Below, piece after piece: positions 10,168-18,497 of a stretch of 64,000 nucleotides of DNA. This stretch comes from Desulfovibrio sp. Fe33 (lineage in GTDB: Bacteria > Desulfobacterota > Desulfovibrionia > Desulfovibrionales > Desulfovibrionaceae): positions 62,001-126,000 of the forward strand of contig NZ_JAQKGU010000012.1 in assembly GCF_028532725.1 (NCBI RefSeq), read 5' to 3'. Position 1 is the first letter of the stretch. Each line of letters begins with the position of its first letter. A program made the translations under genes and the position numbers. A model generated the notes under the pieces. It was not told the DNA's origin. It did no database searches and saw nothing but the letters and a program-made list of their open reading frames with translations.

Positions 10168-10206
10168 CGGAAAGGATGCCGGGGGGCATTTCCGGCATCC
10201 TTTCCG
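10168..10206 (-). other. Strong intercistronic stem-loop between the FAD oxidoreductase and ridA
   Basis: CGGAAAGGATGCCGG (10168-10182) is perfectly complementary to CCGGCATCCTTTCCG (10192-10206), with a 9-base loop. It falls between the FAD gene stop and the ridA start, with no T tract. A role in partial termination or 3'-end protection of the upstream message is likely. Confidence 0.65.
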
Positions 10207-10233
10207 TTAATCAGGAGTTGGCTAGGGATGGAG

Positions 10234-11559
10234 TTAGATCTCCGTTTTGGCGTTAAACTCTTCGTACATGAGGCGGGCCTTGGCACCCATCGTCAGGAAG
10301 GGTTCCGGCGGCAGCCTCTTGGGAGTGGATATCTTCCGGAGGAAGTCGAGGTTCTGGCTGCCGATGCCGCTGACCCATTCCGCCAGGTAGTAGCCGATGA
10401 GGCTGGTCTTGGCGACGCCCGCGCCCTCGCCGCTGGCGGAGGCGAACACGGAGGGATACTGCTGCATCATCAGCGGACGGTAGTTCATGGTCATGTTGAT
10501 CATGCCGCCGTAGATGAACTCGAAGTTGACGTGCTTCAGCTCGGGGAAGCGGTTCTCATAGGCCCGGCGCAGCTTGGGGATGGCCCGGCGGATGCGCTGA
10601 TGGGAAGTGGTCAGGCTGGTCGCGAAGGAGAAGCCGTTACGCACGAAGATGCGGTTGTCGCGAGTGAAGCGGACGGTCGTTCCGGCCGGATGACCGGCGG
10701 TGCAACCCCAGGGCTTCACGCCAGCGAAGTAGCGCATCTCGTCCTCGGTGAACTGGCGGGTGAACGCGCCGTAGGACAATACCGGGCAAAACACCTTCTG
10801 GCCGATGCCGAATTCAGGGATGAAGGGACCGCCGGTGACCAGGACGAACTTGCACTTGATCCGCTTGCCGTTCCGCAGCACGACGTGAGTCGGGCTGCCC
10901 TCGTCGATGCGCATGACCGGGGCTTCCTCGAACACGTCCACGTTATCGGGCATGACGCTGAAGAGGCCGCGCAGCACGTCGGCGGGGTTGATGAGCACGG
11001 TGCCGGAGGTGTACAGGGCTTTCTTGTAGTACCGGGTTCCGGTGCGGCGGAACAGTTCGTCGCCCTCGACCACCTCGTAGGAGCAGTTCATCCGCTTGAG
11101 CTCGTCGATTTCGTGCTCGATCAGCTTGAAGCTCTTGGTCTCGGAGCAGCACAGGTACTTGCCGCAGTGATCCCAGTCCACGTCCTCGATGCCCTTCTCC
11201 TTGATGGTGTCTTCCATCCACTTGATGATGAAGGTGTTGAGCTCGAAGTACTTCTGGTTCTCCTCGAAGGAGGAAGCGCCCTGGTCGCCGAAGTCGTGGG
11301 GCACGTCGATGATGAAACCGGCGTTCTTGCCGCTGTCGTTGTCGCCGATCTTGATGGCTTCGAAAACGGCGATGGAGGCCTCGGGGTGCAGTTCGGCCAG
11401 GTGGCGGGCTGCGGCCTGTCCGCCGTATCCGGCGCCGACTACGATATAATCATAGGCATCCTGGACTTCAGACAGGTTCTTGAAGTTGTGATGCTTGTAG
11501 GAGGACATTTCCAACCAGCTTTGGCCGGTCGTCGTGGGGTAACGCTTGACTTCACGCAT
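10234..11559 (-). CDS. FAD-dependent oxidoreductase (DAO/OrdL-like amine or amino acid oxidoreductase)
   Basis: A 441-aa soluble flavoprotein with a dinucleotide-binding fold: YDYIVVGAGYGGQAAARHLAE is the FAD Rossmann motif near residues 37-57, with the acidic end of strand 2 at SIAVFEA. DSGKNAGFIIDVPHDFG resembles the second FAD loop of DadA/PuuB/sarcosine-oxidase relatives. FVLVTGGPFIPEFG follows mid-protein and FIYGGMINMTMNYRPLM near the end. These enzymes oxidise a C-N bond to an imine. Neighbours are RidA downstream and an acyl-CoA synthetase upstream. The exact substrate (an amino acid, betaine or other amine) is not visible. Confidence 0.85.
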   Translation of the reverse strand: MREVKRYPTTTGQSWLEMSSYKHHNFKNLSEVQDAYDYIVVGAGYGGQAAARHLAELHPEASIAVFEAIKIGDNDSGKNAGFIIDVPHDFGDQGASSFEENQKYFELNTFIIKWMEDTIKEKGIEDVDWDHCGKYLCCSETKSFKLIEHEIDELKRMNCSYEVVEGDELFRRTGTRYYKKALYTSGTVLINPADVLRGLFSVMPDNVDVFEEAPVMRIDEGSPTHVVLRNGKRIKCKFVLVTGGPFIPEFGIGQKVFCPVLSYGAFTRQFTEDEMRYFAGVKPWGCTAGHPAGTTVRFTRDNRIFVRNGFSFATSLTTSHQRIRRAIPKLRRAYENRFPELKHVNFEFIYGGMINMTMNYRPLMMQQYPSVFASASGEGAGVAKTSLIGYYLAEWVSGIGSQNLDFLRKISTPKRLPPEPFLTMGAKARLMYEEFNAKTEI

Positions 11560-11599
11560 GGTTCAACTCTCTTGCTGTAGTTTGTTGCGACTCGGCGTA

Positions 11600-13747
11600 T
11601 CAGCCGTGCAGGATAATTCTTGCGTCCGCAATGGACAGGCCCTTTTCCAACGCGAAAACCGGGTTGAGGTCGACTTCCGCGATTTCACGCAGCTCGTTCA
11701 CGAGTTGCGAGATGATGCAGACCGTTTCCGCCAGGGCTTCGAGGTCGCGGGGTTTGGTTCCGCGTGCACCCTGAAGCATACCCAGTCCCTTGATCTCCCG
11801 AATCATGCTCCGGCAGGAAGGCATGTTCACCGGGGCGACCCTGAACGCCACGTCCTTCAGAATCTCGACGAAGATGCCGCCGAGGCCGAACATCACGGTC
11901 GGTCCGAAGGTGTTGTCGTGGCTGGAACCGATGATGCACTCGACGCCGCCGGGCAGCATGGAGGTCATCATGACGCCGAAGATATCCGCGTCGGCCTTGT
12001 AGGTACGGCCGTTTCTCACCAACTGTTCATAGGTTTCGCGGGCCTTTTCCGCGGAATCGATGTTCAGGGCAACGCCGCCCGCATCGGTCTTGTGCAGGAT
12101 GTCGGGCGAAACAATCTTCATGACCACCTTGCCGCCAAGTTTGCCGTAGAATTCCGCGGCTTCGTCGGCGGTGGTGGCCAGGTAGTCTTCAGCAATGTCG
12201 AGTCCGTAGCAGCGCAGGACGTTGCGGGCCTCGGTCTCCACGAGGTTGGTGCGGCCGGAAGCCTTGACGGCGTCGAGGATGGCGGCAGCCTGTTCCTTGC
12301 GGTCGGCGGGCATGTCGGGCAGCTCCTTGTCGGCCTCTTCCTTCAGCGACTTCTTGATGTCGCTGTACTGGGAGAGGATGCCCATGGTCCGGACAGCGGC
12401 ATCGACGTCGCCGAAAACCGGCACGCCGTTCTCGCTGATGTACTCCAGGCACTCGGGATGCTGCGGCCAGTAGATGGAATGCATGACCACGGGCTTGTCG
12501 CCTGCGGCGATCTTGTCGACCATGCTCTTGGCGACGTCCATCTCCAGGGACCGGAATTCCTCGGACAGGTCGGCATAGCCGCCGTAGAGGCCGACGATGA
12601 TGATGCCGTCAACGTCGGGGTCCTTCAGCAGGACGTCCAGGCAGCGGTCGAAGACCCACATGTCCGCCTCGGGCGTACCGGCGAGGTCGACCGGGTTCTT
12701 GATCGGGCAATGCGGCATGAGGATCTCACGCAGCTTTTCCTGGCTGGCCGCGGAGAGCACCGGCGCTTCGAGGTTGTACTTTTCCGCAAAGTCGGTGGCC
12801 ATGACGCCGTGGCCGCCGCCGTCGGTCAGGACGGCGATGCGCTTGCCCTTGGCGGGCTTGCACTTGGAGAAAGCCTCGGCGGCGTCCAGAAGCTGGCCCG
12901 GGCTGTCCACCCGGACGATTCCGGCCTGCCTGAGCGCGGCGTCGAACACCTTTTCACTGCCCGCGAGGGAGCCGGTGTGGGATGCGGCAGCCCGGGCGCC
13001 GGCGGCGCTGCGGCCGATCTTGATGGCTGCGATGGGCAGCTTGGCGGCAGTCTTCTGGGCGGCCTCGATGAATTTGCGTCCGTCCTCCTCGCTCTCCACG
13101 CGGAGACCTTCCATGTACAGAAGGAGAACCTTGGTGTTGTCGTCGGCTTCGACGTACTCGACGAAGTCGTGGAACCGCATGTCCATCTGGTTGCCGATGG
13201 TGGCCCAGCAGTTGTAGCCGAGGTTCCGGGACTTGGCGTTGAAGTTGATGTCGATGCCGAAGTTGCCGCTCTGGAGGACCAGGCTCATGGGGCCGGGAGC
13301 CAGGTCGATGATGCTGGCGTTCATGTTCTTGGCGGCGCTGTAGGTGCCCATGCAGTTCGGACCCTGCACGCGCATGTTGCCCTTGCGGGCGATCTCGAGC
13401 ATCTTGCGCTCGAGTTCCTTGCCCTCCGGACCGGTTTCGCCGAAGCCGGTGGAAACCACGATGGCGCACTTGACGCCCTTCTCGACGCACTGCTCCATGA
13501 CGGGCAGGATGTGCGCGGGAGCGATGGCGATGATGGCCAGATCAACTTCGCCCGGAACGGCGGTGATATCGGGATAGGTGGTATGCCCGAAGAGCTCGCC
13601 GCCGGAACGGGAGATCAGGTAGACGTCCCCGTCGAAGCCGTTTTCGATCAGGCTTTTGGCCGTCCAGTATCCGTACTTCTTGGGGTTGGAAGAAGCACCG
13701 ATGAGGGCGACGCTTTTGGGTTGAAAAAGGGGAACCAGATCACTCAT
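11600..13747 (-). CDS. ADP-forming acyl-CoA synthetase (acetate--CoA ligase, ADP-forming; alpha-beta fusion)
   Basis: The enzyme converts acyl-CoA + ADP + phosphate to acid + CoA + ATP. The 715-aa protein is the full fused form. An N-terminal CoA-binding domain (KSVALIGASSNPKKYGYWTAKSL) leads to VQGPNCMGTYSAAKNMNAS and succinyl-CoA-synthetase-like domains with the SHTGSLAGSEKVFDAALRQAG phosphohistidine region. The C-terminal ATP-grasp domain starts around LVETEARNVLRCYGLDIAED, contains GGKVVMKIVSPDILHKTDAGGV, and ends with LNPVFAL. AAGGAGTTTCTCC precedes ATG 13747. Placed beside a 2-oxoacid:ferredoxin oxidoreductase it would make ATP from the acyl-CoA formed. Confidence 0.94.
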   Translation of the reverse strand: MSDLVPLFQPKSVALIGASSNPKKYGYWTAKSLIENGFDGDVYLISRSGGELFGHTTYPDITAVPGEVDLAIIAIAPAHILPVMEQCVEKGVKCAIVVSTGFGETGPEGKELERKMLEIARKGNMRVQGPNCMGTYSAAKNMNASIIDLAPGPMSLVLQSGNFGIDINFNAKSRNLGYNCWATIGNQMDMRFHDFVEYVEADDNTKVLLLYMEGLRVESEEDGRKFIEAAQKTAAKLPIAAIKIGRSAAGARAAASHTGSLAGSEKVFDAALRQAGIVRVDSPGQLLDAAEAFSKCKPAKGKRIAVLTDGGGHGVMATDFAEKYNLEAPVLSAASQEKLREILMPHCPIKNPVDLAGTPEADMWVFDRCLDVLLKDPDVDGIIIVGLYGGYADLSEEFRSLEMDVAKSMVDKIAAGDKPVVMHSIYWPQHPECLEYISENGVPVFGDVDAAVRTMGILSQYSDIKKSLKEEADKELPDMPADRKEQAAAILDAVKASGRTNLVETEARNVLRCYGLDIAEDYLATTADEAAEFYGKLGGKVVMKIVSPDILHKTDAGGVALNIDSAEKARETYEQLVRNGRTYKADADIFGVMMTSMLPGGVECIIGSSHDNTFGPTVMFGLGGIFVEILKDVAFRVAPVNMPSCRSMIREIKGLGMLQGARGTKPRDLEALAETVCIISQLVNELREIAEVDLNPVFALEKGLSIADARIILHG

Positions 13748-13767
13748 GGAGAAACTCCTTATCGAAT

Positions 13768-13792
13768 CCGTCCCGGGCGAGGCCCGGGACGG
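13768..13792 (-). other. Perfect intercistronic hairpin between korD-like and acyl-CoA synthetase genes
   Basis: CCGTCCCGGGC (13768-13778) and GCCCGGGACGG (13782-13792) form an 11-bp stem with a three-base GAG loop. It lies in the 54-bp gap of the minus-strand operon, probably stabilising or partly terminating the upstream message. Confidence 0.6.
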
Positions 13793-13801
13793 AAGGCTTA
13801 A

Positions 13802-14014
13802 CTATTCGACGACGACGCCGATGGCAACGTCAGGGCACACTATGCCGCAGATATCACAGAGAACGCACTTTTCGGGGTTCTTCTGGTAGACGTAGTTGTA
13901 TCCCTGGGCGTTGATCGTGGACCCGAGGGCCAGGACTTCCTTGGGGCAGTTGTCCACGCAAAGCCCGCAGGCCTTGCAGCGGCGGGCATCAATGACATGA
14001 CGCTTCTCACTCAT
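13802..14014 (-). CDS. 2-oxoacid:ferredoxin oxidoreductase, delta (ferredoxin) subunit
   Basis: A 70-aa dicluster ferredoxin with two 4Fe-4S motifs: CKACGLCVDNCPKEV and CVLCDICGIVCPDVA. It carries electrons from the thiamine-diphosphate centre of the oxidoreductase to free ferredoxin. Its start overlaps the gamma-subunit stop by 8 bp. The order alpha, beta, gamma, delta (read on minus) fits four-subunit 2-oxoglutarate or branched-chain 2-oxoacid oxidoreductases. Confidence 0.92.
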   Translation of the reverse strand: MSEKRHVIDARRCKACGLCVDNCPKEVLALGSTINAQGYNYVYQKNPEKCVLCDICGIVCPDVAIGVVVE

Positions 14015-14564
14015 TGTCCATCTCCTTTTTCACGGCGTCATAGCCGGTGCGCAGCGCGTTGATGTTCAGGTCCACCAACTGGGGCTTCTTCGAACCCATG
14101 GTTTCCCTGACCACTTCCTCGACGGTCTCCAACTTCAGCAGGCCGGTTCCGGCGAGCACGCCGCCCAGCATGACCATGTTGGCGCAGCGCACGGTGCCGA
14201 GTTCCACAGCGGTGTCGGACACGGGCAGCAAGATCTGATCGAAGCCGTCGACTTCGGAGGGCTGCTCCACCATCGAGCTATTGGTGAAGAGCTTGCCGCC
14301 GGGGACCACGCCCTCCAGGCAATTGCCGTAGATGGACTGGCTGAGGGCCACGGCGATGTCCGCGTCATTCTCGACGATGGGGCTTCCGATGGCCTCGTCG
14401 GAGACGATCACGAAGGCCGTGGAGTCGCCGCCGCGCTGCTCGATACCGTAAGTCTGGGTCATGACGACCTTCAGATTCTCCTTGATGGCGCCGAGGCAGA
14501 CCATCTTCGCCATGAGCGCGGAGCCCTGACCGCCCGATCCGGAAAACATGCATTTACGCAACAT
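14007..14564 (-). CDS. 2-oxoacid:ferredoxin oxidoreductase, gamma subunit
   Basis: A 185-aa catalytic gamma subunit. It starts with MLRKCMFSGSGGQGSALMAKM, the GxGGQG motif typical of the family, followed by TQTYGIEQRGGDSTAFVIVSDEAIGSP, the conserved substrate/CoA-side segment. It overlaps the beta gene by 11 bp and the delta gene by 8 bp, so all four subunits are translationally coupled. Which 2-oxoacid is used is not readable from sequence. Confidence 0.93.
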   Translation of the reverse strand: MLRKCMFSGSGGQGSALMAKMVCLGAIKENLKVVMTQTYGIEQRGGDSTAFVIVSDEAIGSPIVENDADIAVALSQSIYGNCLEGVVPGGKLFTNSSMVEQPSEVDGFDQILLPVSDTAVELGTVRCANMVMLGGVLAGTGLLKLETVEEVVRETMGSKKPQLVDLNINALRTGYDAVKKEMDNE

Positions 14565-15315
14565 CGTTCTGCTCCGTTTCGTCTTTGAAGACCTGAGGTT
14601 GGAAGTAATCAGTCATCTCGTTTCCGCACCGCGCGTAGGAATCCTTGACCTTCATCTTGAGGCCGGTCGGGCAGGGAACGATGATTTCCACGAAAGCGTA
14701 GCCGAGACCCTTGATCTGGCATTCGAACGCCTTCTGGATGCTCTTCTTGGCCTTGCGGATTGCCTTGGGAGTCGCGACGGACTCTCTGGCCAGGTACTTC
14801 ACGCCGGGCATGGCGCGCATCATCTCGGGCACCAGGAGCGGGTAGCCCTGATGGGGAACCTGGCGGCCGCCGACCGTGGTGGTCGTGACCTGGCCCTCAA
14901 GGGTGGTGGGGGACATCTGTCCGCCGGTCATGCCGAATACGGTGTTGTTCACCATAATAGTAGTAATGGGCATTCCCTTGTTGGCGGCGTGCAGGAGATC
15001 GCCGAGGCCGATGGCGCAGGTGTCGCCGTCACCGGCGTAGGTGAAGACGATGTTGTCCGGCCGGGCCAGCTTGTAGCCGATGGCGAACGAGGGGGAACGG
15101 CCGTGGGTCGCCTCGATGGCGTCGATATCCATGTAGTGGTGGGAGAAGCCGCCGCAGCCGATGCCGACGATGGAAACGGTCCTCTCCATGATGCCCAGGT
15201 TCTCGATGGCCTCGGCGACCAGACGGGTCACCGTGCCGTGTCCGCAACCGGGACAGTAGCTGGTCAGCTTGTCCAGGTTTAACGTCTTTCCGTATTTGGA
15301 GCTGAGATTTTCCAT
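14554..15315 (-). CDS. 2-oxoacid:ferredoxin oxidoreductase, beta (thiamine diphosphate) subunit
   Basis: The beta subunit binds thiamine diphosphate and one 4Fe-4S cluster. The start is ATG 15315 (MENLSSKYGK) with GGGGGAA upstream; this places it 4 bp after the alpha stop and gives 253 aa. SYCPGCGHGTVTRLVAEAIE holds the first cluster cysteines. TYAGDGDTCAIGLGDLLHAANKG followed by NNTVFGMTGGQMSPTT is the thiamine-diphosphate/Mg2+ site. A further cysteine lies in VPCPTGLKMK. Upstream in-frame residues (MPKQTAFWG...) are probably untranslated. Confidence 0.94.
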   Translation of the reverse strand: MENLSSKYGKTLNLDKLTSYCPGCGHGTVTRLVAEAIENLGIMERTVSIVGIGCGGFSHHYMDIDAIEATHGRSPSFAIGYKLARPDNIVFTYAGDGDTCAIGLGDLLHAANKGMPITTIMVNNTVFGMTGGQMSPTTLEGQVTTTTVGGRQVPHQGYPLLVPEMMRAMPGVKYLARESVATPKAIRKAKKSIQKAFECQIKGLGYAFVEIIVPCPTGLKMKVKDSYARCGNEMTDYFQPQVFKDETEQNDVA

Positions 15316-15319
15316 TTGG

Positions 15320-16390
15320 TTATTCCCCCAGAATGCGGTTTGCTTCGGCAATCATCTCTGCCAGGGTGTTCATCGGCATGTCGCCGCCGGTCTTGCCGAG
15401 GAAATGAACCGGCATCCGGCCGTTCACGGACAGGCGGACGTCGTCGATCATCTGACCATGGTTCATTTCGACCACCAGGATGTTCTTCACGGAATCGGGA
15501 AGAGCGGTGAAGGCGCGCTCCGGGAACGGCCACAGGGAGATGGGACGGATGAAACCGACCTTCTTGCCCTCGGCGCGCATCTTGAAGACGAGGTCGCGGC
15601 ACATGCGGCCGTGGATGCCGAAGGCGGCGACGACCAGTTCGGCGTCCTCCACCTGATCCTGTTCCCACATCTGCTCGTTTTCGCGGATGGTCGCGTACTT
15701 GGCGCGCAGCTTCTCGTTCATGTCGAAGCCGTCCTGGTGGGAGTAGCTGCCGGTGATCAGGGCGCGTTTGGGATGGTCCTGGGTGCCGGTGAAAGCCCAG
15801 TCGGCGGTGTCGAACTCGGCGGAGTAGTCGTAATAGTCGGGCAGGGTGGTGGATTCGGTGGTCTGGGCGCTCACGCCGTCGATCACGAAGAGCACCGGGG
15901 TACGGTACTTGTACGCCAGGCGGATGCCCTGCGGAACGATGTCTGCGATCTCCTGTCCGGAGGAGGGCGCGAGGACGATGGTGTGGTAATCGCCGTGAGC
16001 GCCGCCGCGGGTGGCGACGTAGTAGTCGCTCTGGGCGCCGAGGATGTCGCCGTCGCCGGGACCGACACGCATGGAGTCGATCATCAGGCAGGGCAGCTCG
16101 GCCGCGCACATGAAGCCGATGGCCTCATGCATCAGGGTCAGGCCGGGGCCCGAGCTGGAAGTCGCCACCAGCTTGCCCGTGCAGGCCGCTCCGGCCAGGG
16201 CGCTGGAAACGGCCAGCTCGCTCTCCATCTGCATCATTTCCCCGCCGTAGTTGGGCAGGATAACAGCCATGCGCTTCATCACGTCGGTTGCCGGCGTGAT
16301 CGGGTAGGCGAAATGATATTTCACCCCGCAACGGGCCAGGCTCTCGGCAAAGGCTTCCGTGTTCTTCAAGAACAAAGTTTCTTGGGCCAT
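15320..16390 (-). CDS. 2-oxoacid:ferredoxin oxidoreductase, alpha subunit
   Basis: The first gene of the minus-strand operon; 356 aa from ATG 16390, which has GAGGTG just upstream. Residues 1-190 form the pyrimidine-binding domain (KYHFAYPITPATDVMKRMA, SELAVSSALAGAACTGKLVATSSSGPG). Domain II follows with a transketolase C-terminal-like fold (VVAAFGIHGRMCRDLVFKMRAEGKKVGFIRPISLWPFPE). It oxidatively decarboxylates a 2-oxoacid to acyl-CoA with ferredoxin as acceptor, together with the beta, gamma and delta products. It diverges from the BCCT transporter across a palindrome-rich region. Confidence 0.94.
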   Translation of the reverse strand: MAQETLFLKNTEAFAESLARCGVKYHFAYPITPATDVMKRMAVILPNYGGEMMQMESELAVSSALAGAACTGKLVATSSSGPGLTLMHEAIGFMCAAELPCLMIDSMRVGPGDGDILGAQSDYYVATRGGAHGDYHTIVLAPSSGQEIADIVPQGIRLAYKYRTPVLFVIDGVSAQTTESTTLPDYYDYSAEFDTADWAFTGTQDHPKRALITGSYSHQDGFDMNEKLRAKYATIRENEQMWEQDQVEDAELVVAAFGIHGRMCRDLVFKMRAEGKKVGFIRPISLWPFPERAFTALPDSVKNILVVEMNHGQMIDDVRLSVNGRMPVHFLGKTGGDMPMNTLAEMIAEANRILGE

Positions 16391-16433
16391 ATTCACCTCA
16401 ATGGAATCTGCTGTGGTTAGAATCTACACTTAC

Positions 16434-16757
16434 CGCCTCTGTGTACCGCATTATGGTACTTCGTACCACTTATATGGGGAAAATTCCCCCGACTCAGTCT
16501 TCCTCTCATGTGCCGTATTGCGGTACGACGTTTCGAATAGCTGCACGATAGAAGGAAGCGCTCGCCCCGTCAACCCCTTTTGCCCACTTTGGGGGCCGGT
16601 CTGTGCGAAAAATTTGCCAATTTGTAACCAACTTCTTGAAATCACACAGCTAATAGCTTAAATTGATTCTATCGTACAAAAACGGCAGCAACTATTGACA
16701 CCATCTACTCAGTGCCTTACGCTTACCACAAAACGGTACGGTATTCCATAAAATGAA
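16434..16757. promoter_or_regulatory. Cluster of GGTAC-type palindromes between divergent operons
   Basis: The 458-bp gap 16391-16848 has no gene. It holds repeated short dyads: GTACC-N7-GGTAC at 16443-16459, immediately overlapping GGTAC-ttc-GTACC at 16455-16467; CCGTATTGCGGTACG at 16513-16527; and ACGGTACGGTATTCC near 16734-16749. The shared core (TACCG/CGGTA with an A/T-rich flank) suggests several binding sites for one dimeric regulator. The IclR-type protein at 18498 is the obvious candidate (inference). The region between is AT-rich, suiting divergent promoters. Confidence 0.6.
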
Positions 16758-16848
16758 CACCGTGGTTTTGGATGACCGGCACCGCATCGCGGAGTGGCAG
16801 ATGATTCAAGCCCAAGGTGACGTAAAGCTGGCAACAGGAGGTTAGCGT

Positions 16849-18414
16849 ATGCCGGTCGATAAACCTGATGACAACCGAAGATCCTTGAACCACTACACTT
16901 TCTGGCCAGGTTTTTCCCTATTGGTCGTGGGAATCACCCTGGGCCTGACCTACCACGAAAGGCTGGCCGACCTGCTGTCCTGCATCATGTCCTGGATTCA
17001 CATCAATTTCGGCTGGCTCGAAGTTTCGTTGGGCATCATTATCGTAATGTTCACCGTTGGCGTGGCATTTTCCCCCATCGGCAATATCCGGTTAGGCGGC
17101 AAGGACGCCAAGCCGGAATTTTCATTTTGGCAATGGTTCGCCCTCTCCCTGTGCGGATGCATCGGCATCGGAATCCTGTTCTGGGCCATGGGCGAGCCTA
17201 TCTACCACATGATGCAGCCCCCCCTGAGCCTGCACATCAAGCCGGGCACCAAGGACGCGGGCGTGTTCGCCATCGCCCAGACCACCCTCCACTGGACCAT
17301 CGCCCAGTACTGTTTCTACACCATCTGCGGCGTTGCCATCGCCCTTGTCAGCTACAACCGAAAAGCTCCCCTGTCCGTCGCGGCAGGAATGTACGCCATA
17401 TTCCCTGCAAAATGGCGTTCCTTCCTGACGCCGACGGTCCACGCCATCTGCCTGTTTTCCCTGTGCTGCGCGGTGGCCACCAGCATGGGCGCCGGACTCA
17501 TGCAGATCGGCAGCGGCACCGGACGGATCTTCGATTACACGCCCGGCCCCGTGACCTGGGGAGTGGCTGCGGCGATCATCATTCCCATTTACGTCCTGTC
17601 GTCCTATTCGGGACTGAAGAAAGGCATGTGCTACCTTTCCACCGGAACCACCCGCGCGTTCTTCTTCTTCATGGCGATAGTGCTCTTTGCCGGTCCCACC
17701 TTGTTCATCCTGGGCATCGGCGTCGAATCCTTCGGCTATTTCGCCAACAACTTCTTCCGCAACAGCACCCTTCTCAACACCATGCAGGCCAACGACAAGT
17801 GGCCCATGCAGTGGCTCGTGCCGTACATGGAGATTTTCTTCATCTTCGCCCCCCTGCTCGGCCACTTCCTGGCGCGCATGGGCAAGGGTAGAACCATCCG
17901 GCAATTCATCCTGGTCAACATCATTCCGCCGACCATTTTCTGTCACTTCTGGATCGCGACCTTCGGCGGCACCGCCGTGTTCTACCAGTGGAGCGGCCTG
18001 ACCGACGTCTGGGCCGGCATACATGAGTTCGGAATGGAATCGATGGTCTACATCATCCTGTCCCAGTTCCCGTTCAGCAAGATTCTGATGGGCCTGTTCG
18101 TCGTGACCATCATCTTCTCCTTCGCCACCATGACCGACTCCCTGGTGGCCACCCTGGCAATTATCTCGACCAAGGGCGTGCAGGCGGGCGAAGAACCGCC
18201 CAAGAAGCTGAAGATCATCTGGGGCGTCGTGGTCGGGCTCATCGCCTATGTCCTATGTATATCAGGCGGGATCGAACCGGTTCGGGGGCTGATCTCCCTT
18301 GCCGGATTCCCGATGATGATATTCACGTTCGCAATGTGCGTTTCTCTTGTAAAGGATGGTATGTATCTGCTACGACAACCGGACTGGCTGGACAAAAACA
18401 ACGATAACGGATAA
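16849..18414 (+). CDS. BCCT family betaine/carnitine/choline-type transporter
   Basis: A 521-aa, 12-helix inner-membrane symporter for quaternary ammonium or related compounds. The signature glycine stretch reads CGCIGIGILFWAMGEPIYHM. Family-conserved segments include TTLHWTIAQYCFYTICGVAIALVSYN and SYSGLKKGMCYLSTG, with the IHEFGMESMVYIIL region and a late TDSLVATLAIISTKG. AGGAGGT lies 6-7 bases before ATG. It diverges from the 2-oxoacid oxidoreductase operon and is followed by iclR, so its substrate probably feeds the FAD/RidA/oxidoreductase pathway (inference). Confidence 0.94.
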   Translation: MPVDKPDDNRRSLNHYTFWPGFSLLVVGITLGLTYHERLADLLSCIMSWIHINFGWLEVSLGIIIVMFTVGVAFSPIGNIRLGGKDAKPEFSFWQWFALSLCGCIGIGILFWAMGEPIYHMMQPPLSLHIKPGTKDAGVFAIAQTTLHWTIAQYCFYTICGVAIALVSYNRKAPLSVAAGMYAIFPAKWRSFLTPTVHAICLFSLCCAVATSMGAGLMQIGSGTGRIFDYTPGPVTWGVAAAIIIPIYVLSSYSGLKKGMCYLSTGTTRAFFFFMAIVLFAGPTLFILGIGVESFGYFANNFFRNSTLLNTMQANDKWPMQWLVPYMEIFFIFAPLLGHFLARMGKGRTIRQFILVNIIPPTIFCHFWIATFGGTAVFYQWSGLTDVWAGIHEFGMESMVYIILSQFPFSKILMGLFVVTIIFSFATMTDSLVATLAIISTKGVQAGEEPPKKLKIIWGVVVGLIAYVLCISGGIEPVRGLISLAGFPMMIFTFAMCVSLVKDGMYLLRQPDWLDKNNDNG

Positions 18415-18421
18415 TCCTAGA

Positions 18422-18453
18422 ATGCCCTTCCTGTTACGCGAAGGGCATTTTAT
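18422..18453 (+). terminator. Terminator after the BCCT gene
   Basis: ATGCCCTTC (18422-18430) pairs with GAAGGGCAT (18440-18448), loop of 9, followed by TTTTAT. It separates the transporter from iclR, so iclR may be read-through or have its own start. Confidence 0.8.
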
Positions 18454-18497
18454 CTTCCCGGCGCCCAGAATATGGGACCGGTTTTTTTGAGGAGACG

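Noticed and set aside
8321-10210. Long plus-strand ORF opposite the MFS and RidA genes
   Set aside because: His/Gln/Gly-rich shadow; the minus-strand genes are clear family members.
16790-16815. Sigma-54 promoter for the BCCT gene (GTGGCAGATGATTCAAG)
   Set aside because: The -12 GC is missing at the required spacing.
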